From Aquisediminimonas sp031376385 (GTDB taxonomy: Bacteria; Pseudomonadota; Alphaproteobacteria; Sphingomonadales; Sphingomonadaceae), in the NCBI GenBank assembly GCA_031376385.1, contig JANMDQ010000020.1, positions 1 through 64,000 on the forward strand: 64,000 nucleotides of DNA, given 5' to 3'. The translations under genes and the position numbers were made by a program. Shown piece after piece: positions 59,561 through 64,000 of this stretch; position 1 is the stretch's first letter, and each line of letters opens with the position of its first letter. The notes below the pieces were generated by a model, which saw only the letters and a list, made by a program, of their open reading frames with translations, was not told the DNA's origin and did not search any database.

Positions 59561-60064
59561 ATGGGCCTTTTGATTAGCGCAACTCTAACCTTTTTCGTCG
59601 GGCTCTTCTATTACGTCTGGAAACGGGGCAACTTATACAGACGCACTTCTGAACTTTTTAGTGCTGACTCTGGTTTGGACCTATCTAAACAGGAAGCGAC
59701 ACTTCTTGCTGCTGACGAATTTTCAGATTCTCAAACGAGCTATTGGATGGCAGCAATCTTCGGGCCGATTGGTATCGCACTTCTTGTCTTGGTTTGGCAG
59801 GCTCTAACTTGGCTTATAACAGCCGATTGGCCTGAACTTCCGATCAAGCTGCTATATTCAGCATTCGGGCTTCGGGAACCGCAAGTATCATGGGCTGGGG
59901 CACAGAAAATCATTGATTGGTTTGAAACCCTTCATGTCTCATTTGCCTTTTTTGCAATTGCTGTGCTTGCGGTCTTTCTTTTTACCCGAAATGACGACCA
60001 GCAGGTCCCTGAGGATCTGAAGACAGCACGAATGAAGCGGGCACGCTCCTTGTCTTCAAAGTAA
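59561..60064 (+). CDS. Small membrane protein in repeat-bounded unit, unknown function
   Basis: 167 residues from the ATG at 59561 with TTGGAG spaced well before it. About three membrane segments: 2-19 (LLISATLTFFVGLFYYVW), 60-84 (MAAIFGPIGIALLVLVWQAL) and about 130-147 (FAFFAIAVLAVFLF). The C-terminus is basic (MKRARSLSSK). No family recognised. Like unit 1, the gene lies alone between inverted repeats and looks more AT-rich than the surrounding genome. Its role is unknown; its context suggests a mobile or horizontally acquired element. Confidence 0.72.
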   Translation: MGLLISATLTFFVGLFYYVWKRGNLYRRTSELFSADSGLDLSKQEATLLAADEFSDSQTSYWMAAIFGPIGIALLVLVWQALTWLITADWPELPIKLLYSAFGLREPQVSWAGAQKIIDWFETLHVSFAFFAIAVLAVFLFTRNDDQQVPEDLKTARMKRARSLSSK

Positions 60065-60074
60065 TCCTACCTTG

Positions 60075-60128
60075 CGAATTACGAATTACGGTGACAGAAT
60101 TACGGTGACAGGTGCGATAACCCCCAAA
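60075..60128. repeat. Inverted-repeat boundary, right side of accessory unit 2
   Basis: GAATTACGGTGACAGAATTACGG then GTGACAGGTGCGATAACCCC: two tandem inverse copies matching 59388-59449 and 58671-58705. Confidence 0.88.
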
Positions 60129-60185
60129 TAGGACCTGTAGAACCGGCAAATCGGCAGGCACAATCAATCAATGAACGGAGTGAAG

Positions 60186-60218
60186 TTTAGGGGCTATCGC
60201 ATCTGTAGCCTTAATTCC
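60186..60218. repeat. Degraded copy of the accessory repeat
   Basis: TTTAGGGGCTATCGCATCTG then TAGCCTTAATTC; resembles the 35-base repeat with scattered changes (CACCTG to CATCTG). Same direction as the left boundaries. Confidence 0.55.
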
Positions 60219-60870
60219 TGCAACCGGATGGCACTGGGCCATGATGCAAAGCAGACCCCGAGTTCCGGTCACCTCAGCGAACGAACGCGCTCTGTTGCTC
60301 TTGACATTAAGGCCATGTTCCTCTAATGTTCAGTTTGCTCTTTGAAATCCTGCCGCCCTGCGCAGCAGATCTTGAATGATTGATTTGCGCCGCTGCGCGC
60401 CAAGGGGTTTTGCGCCTGATCGTTGCGGGGAAGCGCGCCCCTTCCAAAAGCATTTTAGGTGTCAACCATGTGTCAACTTTGAAAAAAGCTGCGGTGCGTG
60501 AAGCGTAGTGAGGATGCGATATAAGCGGAGATAGTGTCCCCAAAAACCACCCCTGTCTCAAACGTGCGACTGGCACAACTTTACTCAACTTTGGAATTTC
60601 GGCGACGGGGGCAGAGGCTATAAATTGGGTCTTGATCGCGGGCAGATGGGGTTTGCAAATGGCTGTAAACACACTCCACTTGTTGAGAAATCCGCCATTT
60701 TTTGGTGCTGGCTATATCGGGCAAAACTGATCCGATCTGGCAATCGATCCTGCCGTTGATCACGCGAGCGAGACTTGGTTGCTGGCGGCCGGAGATGACG
60801 CTCGATCCTTGACCTATACGTAAGGCTGGATCAAACAGCGTCGTCTAAACCAAAAGGAGCGCCTGCCGCC
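60219..60870. other. Intergenic region, no gene recognised
   Basis: About 650 bases holding only short frames in both directions with no family match. Some stretches (e.g. about 60310-60600) look like eroded coding sequence, but I cannot name what they came from. An AAAAGGAG site lies at the end, just before the enoyl-CoA hydratase. Confidence 0.5.
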
Positions 60871-61641
60871 ATGTCCGAAGTCCAACCTGAAGTCCTAACC
60901 GAAATCCGTGACGGCGTGCTGATCGTTACACTCAACCGTCCTGAAGCCAAAAATGCGGCGACCAAGCTGCTGTCTGAACTGGTGGCCGCAGCGATGGATC
61001 AGCTGGATGGCGATGACGCCTTGCGCGTGGGGATCATCACCGGCGCAGGCGGCACATTCTGTTCAGGGATGGATCTGAAAGGCTTCCTGCGCGGCGAAAC
61101 GCCGTTTGTGCCGGGTCGCGGCTTTGCGGGTCTGACAGAAGCACCGCCCAAGAAGCCGCTGATTGCTGCTGTGAATGGCTATGCGCTGGCTGGTGGGTTT
61201 GAAATCATGCTCGCATGCGATTTGGTCGTCGCGAATAAGGATGCGAAATTCGGTATCCCTGAGGCAAAGCGCGGGCTTGCCGCTGCTGCCGGTGGTCTTG
61301 TCCGCCTGCCCCGCCAAATCACGCCGCGACTGGCGATGGAATTGGCGTTGACCGGAGATTTTGTGACGGCTGCCCGCGCCTATGAGATGGGCCTGATTAA
61401 CCGCGTGACCGACGGCGATGCGCTGGACGGTGCGCTGGAACTCGCCGCATCGATCACGGCCAATGGTCCTCTTGCCGTGGCCGCTTCGAAACGAGTGATC
61501 GTCGAGTCGCGCGAGTGGAGCGAAGCGGACATGTGGAAGAGGCAAGGCGAAACGCTGGGCAATCTCTTCATGACCGAGGACGCCCGCGAAGGGGCAGCCG
61601 CCTTTGCCGAGAAGCGGAAACCCAATTGGAAGGGCAAGTAA
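60871..61641 (+). CDS. Enoyl-CoA hydratase/isomerase family protein
   Basis: 256 residues: LNRPEAKNAATKLLSELVAA, oxyanion hole GGTFCSGMDLKGFL, AVNGYALAGGFEIMLACDLV, FGIPEAKRGLAAAAGGLVRLP with a Glu at the second catalytic position (PEA). C-terminal FAEKRKPNWKGK is the usual crotonase ending. Preceded by AAAAGGAG. It hydrates or isomerises a CoA ester. Isolated from the 9.5-17 kb operon, so a link is not shown. Confidence 0.93.
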   Translation: MSEVQPEVLTEIRDGVLIVTLNRPEAKNAATKLLSELVAAAMDQLDGDDALRVGIITGAGGTFCSGMDLKGFLRGETPFVPGRGFAGLTEAPPKKPLIAAVNGYALAGGFEIMLACDLVVANKDAKFGIPEAKRGLAAAAGGLVRLPRQITPRLAMELALTGDFVTAARAYEMGLINRVTDGDALDGALELAASITANGPLAVAASKRVIVESREWSEADMWKRQGETLGNLFMTEDAREGAAAFAEKRKPNWKGK

Positions 61642-61663
61642 GGCGCGCGCGGTAAAGCCAAAT

Positions 61664-61743
61664 CCGCTCAGGCTGAGCTTGACGAAGCCCGGGTCGGCAG
61701 TGAACGCGCGGGAATGAGGCTTCGTCAAGCTCAGCCTGAGCGG
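61664..61743. repeat. Type A palindromic repeat
   Basis: Arms 61664-61689 and 61718-61743 are perfect 26-base inverted copies (CTCAGGCTGAGCTTGACG / CGTCAAGCTCAGCCTGAG). Variant of the valS and 31.6 kb family (GAGCTTGACGAAG rather than GAGCCTGTCGAAG). Confidence 0.85.
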
Positions 61744-61765
61744 GGGTCGGAATGGCAAGCAGCCC

Positions 61766-61798
61766 AAAAAAAGGGCCGGAGGATTGCTCCCCCGGCCC
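61766..61798 (-). terminator. Intrinsic terminator after the second TonB receptor
   Basis: GGGCCGG...CCGGCCC stem at 61773-61798, followed on the minus strand by seven Ts (61766-61772). Correct place and orientation to end the receptor mRNA. Confidence 0.8.
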
Positions 61799-61832
61799 AA
61801 TTGGTCTCAGGTGCGACCCTGAGGGCGGCGGA

Positions 61833-64000
61833 TCAATTCCCGCCGAAATTCACACGCGCTGTGACGCCGAAATAACGGTCAGCTTCGCGGGGGATTTGAT
61901 AGCGATATGTGCCCGCGACGCCGCCATTGCTGATTGCCGAGGCAAAGCTGGTATCGAACGCGTTCTTCACTTGGAACAGCAAACGGTACTTATCATCGCT
62001 GCTCACGACACCTGCTGTCAGATCGAGTAGGCCATAGCCGCCGATTGTCCCTGCTGCGCGCTGTGCGGCGTTACCAACAAAGAGCGATAGCTGCTTTGAC
62101 TGGATCGAGCCTTGGGCGCCAAAAGTGAAGTCCAACGAGTTTCCGGTCCGCAAACGATAATCCGCGCCGAGGGAGCCCTTCCACTTTGGAGCGTATGCCA
62201 AAGACGTGCCGTTTGGCACCAGATCACCGGCATTACCGCCAGCAGGCAGGCGGAACGCATCAACCTTCGCGTCGGTGTAAGCAAGTCCGCCTGAGATGGT
62301 TAGATCGTTGGCCGGACGCCAGAGCAGATCAAGCTCCGCACCGCGCGTTGAGATGACGCCTGCATTGGCAAAGCGCGTTGTGACAACACCTGCAACAACA
62401 TCGGGATTGTTTGCTTGGAAATTCTTATATTTGGCATAATAGGCCGCCAAATTGAGAACCAATGTTCCGCCAAACAGACTGTTTTTCAACCCAACTTCAT
62501 AGCTATCGGCTGTTTCCGGTGCGATGGGGAAGCCGCCGCTAGCCGTTGTCTGGTTGAAGAACGTGTTGAATGCTGGCCCCTTATATCCCCGCGCAAACGT
62601 GGCGTAGGCCATGATGTCATCGCTCACATCATACTGGATGCCGGCTTTGCCAGACCAATTGTCATTGGTCGTTTTGTTGCGGAACGGAATGCCGTTAGTC
62701 ACTCCCGCAACGAATGCCCCATTCACAACGGTTCCATTGTTGAACACGCCAGAATCAAAATTGGTGTTCACGCCGGGGATGCCCGCAACATTGGGCGTTG
62801 CCACGCGGATATGATCCACATCAAGTTGATCGCTGGTGTAGCGAATGCCAGCAATCACCCTGAATGCATCGGACACATTGATTGTGCCCTGCGCGAAGAA
62901 AGCCAGATTTTTGAACACGGAACCAAAATTCGCGGTGCCAGACTGGACGATGGTTGCTGGTGCGCCAACCGCAGCGCATGAAGTGAGGGTCGCTGGACGC
63001 GGCGAAATGTCACACCGTCGCACCGTGCGTGTAAAGGTGCGGCGGCTTTCAGCGCGTGAGTAATATGCGCCAACGACATAGTCGAAGAACTGCTTACCGG
63101 GTGACGTCAGACGGATTTCCTGACTGAACGTGTTTCCCGTCTGTGGCCCATCGTCGCGTGAATCCTGCAGGTTGAAACGGCCTGCCGTTGAGTTCACATC
63201 GACAAACGGCAAGCTAATGAAATCGCCATCGCGAATTTCGCGTTCGTTGAACTTACGGTAAGCAGTGATTGAGGTGACTGTTTGATTGCCCAGCGTCGCA
63301 TCCATCTGGAACGAAAGGCCCCAGCTGGTCTGCTGACTTTGTGTCAGCAGATTTTGGCGGATACGGCGGGTTTTGTCGCCAAGGATTGATGGCAGGGCTG
63401 ATGATATGTAATTGAGATTGGTCGTGTTTGTCGTTCCGTCTGCGTTGATCGGAACGCCGCCGATCACTTCCGCACAGCAATCATCCTTCGCCTTGCGCCA
63501 GTCGCCGATCAGTGTGAAGGTCACATCAGGGGACACTTCCGCAACCAATGCCGCGCGAATGCCGTAACGCTCATAGCCATTGACCTTGGTATTCAGGGCT
63601 TCGTTGAAGATGTTGCCATCATATTTGCCGTAAAAGCCATTGACGCGAAGGGCCGTGCCTGTGCCGATTGGCAGATTTATCATCGCACGTCCGCGATATT
63701 CCGATTTGTCGAAATAGCTGGCCTCTAGCGATCCTTCCAAAGTGTCCGTCGGCTTTTTGGTGATGATATTGACCACGCCAGCCGACGCATTCTTGCCAAA
63801 AAGCGTTCCCTGCGGACCACGCAGCACTTCGATCCGCTCGATATCCACTAGGTCGCTGAATGCTTCGCCGGCGCGGCTGTAGACAACGCCGTCAACCACA
63901 GTTGAAACCGATGGCTCACCCGCGATTGAGAAAGTCGACGTGCCAACGCCGCGCAGAAAAAGCGACTGGTTGATGGCTGCACCTGACTTACGGAAATTGA
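61833..64000 (-). CDS. TonB-dependent receptor (5' end outside window)
   Basis: At least 722 codons; the frame continues past the right edge, so the N-terminus is missing (the first plug residues seen are INQSLFLRGVGTSTFSIAG). Plug motifs: YSRAGEAFSDLVDIERIEVL, LRGPQGTLFGKNASAGVVNI, then a barrel and the C-terminus GVTARVNFGGN. The final residues are less aromatic than usual. It imports an unknown ligand, TonB-driven. A second member of the same class as the receptor at 23.9 kb, not a close copy. It ends before an intrinsic terminator. Confidence 0.95.
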   Translation of the reverse strand, partial: NFRKSGAAINQSLFLRGVGTSTFSIAGEPSVSTVVDGVVYSRAGEAFSDLVDIERIEVLRGPQGTLFGKNASAGVVNIITKKPTDTLEGSLEASYFDKSEYRGRAMINLPIGTGTALRVNGFYGKYDGNIFNEALNTKVNGYERYGIRAALVAEVSPDVTFTLIGDWRKAKDDCCAEVIGGVPINADGTTNTTNLNYISSALPSILGDKTRRIRQNLLTQSQQTSWGLSFQMDATLGNQTVTSITAYRKFNEREIRDGDFISLPFVDVNSTAGRFNLQDSRDDGPQTGNTFSQEIRLTSPGKQFFDYVVGAYYSRAESRRTFTRTVRRCDISPRPATLTSCAAVGAPATIVQSGTANFGSVFKNLAFFAQGTINVSDAFRVIAGIRYTSDQLDVDHIRVATPNVAGIPGVNTNFDSGVFNNGTVVNGAFVAGVTNGIPFRNKTTNDNWSGKAGIQYDVSDDIMAYATFARGYKGPAFNTFFNQTTASGGFPIAPETADSYEVGLKNSLFGGTLVLNLAAYYAKYKNFQANNPDVVAGVVTTRFANAGVISTRGAELDLLWRPANDLTISGGLAYTDAKVDAFRLPAGGNAGDLVPNGTSLAYAPKWKGSLGADYRLRTGNSLDFTFGAQGSIQSKQLSLFVGNAAQRAAGTIGGYGLLDLTAGVVSSDDKYRLLFQVKNAFDTSFASAISNGGVAGTYRYQIPREADRYFGVTARVNFGGN

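Noticed and set aside
58671..60128. CRISPR-like repeated units
   Set aside because: Repeats are inverted around whole genes, with no regular short spacers and no cas genes.
60307..60763. Minus-strand frames that might be an integrase remnant
   Set aside because: No tyrosine or serine recombinase motif could be found; called intergenic.

Overview
The window looks like a chromosomal segment of an alphaproteobacterium of the order Sphingomonadales. This is inferred from gene families and gene order, not from a 16S or marker search. Supporting signs are the neighbours PopZ (DUF2497), ValS, TolC and a Pcm-like methyltransferase, two large TonB-dependent receptors of the sphingomonad type, a fabD-fabG-acpP-fabF-mltG fatty-acid block, an rpsF-rpsR-rplI block, and abundant palindromic intergenic repeats.

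Layout. 1-9.4 kb: housekeeping valS (runs off the left edge), popZ, tolC and pcm, then a MacA/MacB-type tripartite export set. 9.5-17.3 kb: a tight minus-strand catabolic operon (two MmgE/PrpD proteins, a PaaK-like CoA ligase, a HapK-like protein, an SDR, a PuuE-like deacetylase, an enoyl-CoA hydratase, a VOC protein) diverging from a GntR/UTRA regulator. 18.2-23.0 kb: a second minus-strand operon (CitE-like lyase, MaoC hydratase, acyl-CoA dehydrogenase, two CaiB CoA-transferases) with the logic of a CoA-activated dicarboxylate pathway. 23.0-38.1 kb: an uncharacterised membrane protein, a TonB receptor, an MFS transporter, and a long plus-strand run of oxidases, a nitrilase-fold protein, a methyltransferase, an SDR, DUF1838, an amine oxidase, DUF1330 and a quinone reductase. 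Three copies of one palindrome, TTGTCCGGACAA (one with a mismatch), sit before transcription units of this region. They are the best candidate operators for the GntR regulator.

38.6-44.7 kb: mixed minor functions (DUF6157, monooxygenase-like lipoprotein, PhoD phosphatase, NamZ muramidase, DOMON-like protein, PYROXD2-like oxidoreductase). 44.7-54.5 kb: core genes (rplI, rpsR, rpsF, argC, peroxiredoxin, mltG, fabF, acpP, fabG, fabD). A GxxExxY gene bounded by inverted repeats is wedged between fabG and fabD. 54.6-58.6 kb: a TpsB-like transporter without a visible partner, a CHAP amidase and an acyl-CoA synthetase. 58.6-60.2 kb: an AT-richer accessory patch with two single-gene units, each enclosed by inverted copies of one ~35-bp repeat. 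60.9 kb to the end: an enoyl-CoA hydratase and a second TonB receptor (5' end outside).

The most unusual structure is the load of palindromic repeats. Two unrelated families lie in frame inside valS, adding about 53 and 32 residues, and others form the C-termini of an MmgE/PrpD protein and the GxxExxY protein. The repeat-bounded gene units at 58.7-60.1 kb are the best candidate for an undescribed mobile or cassette-like system. No transposase, integrase, CRISPR array, tRNA or rRNA gene was recognised.
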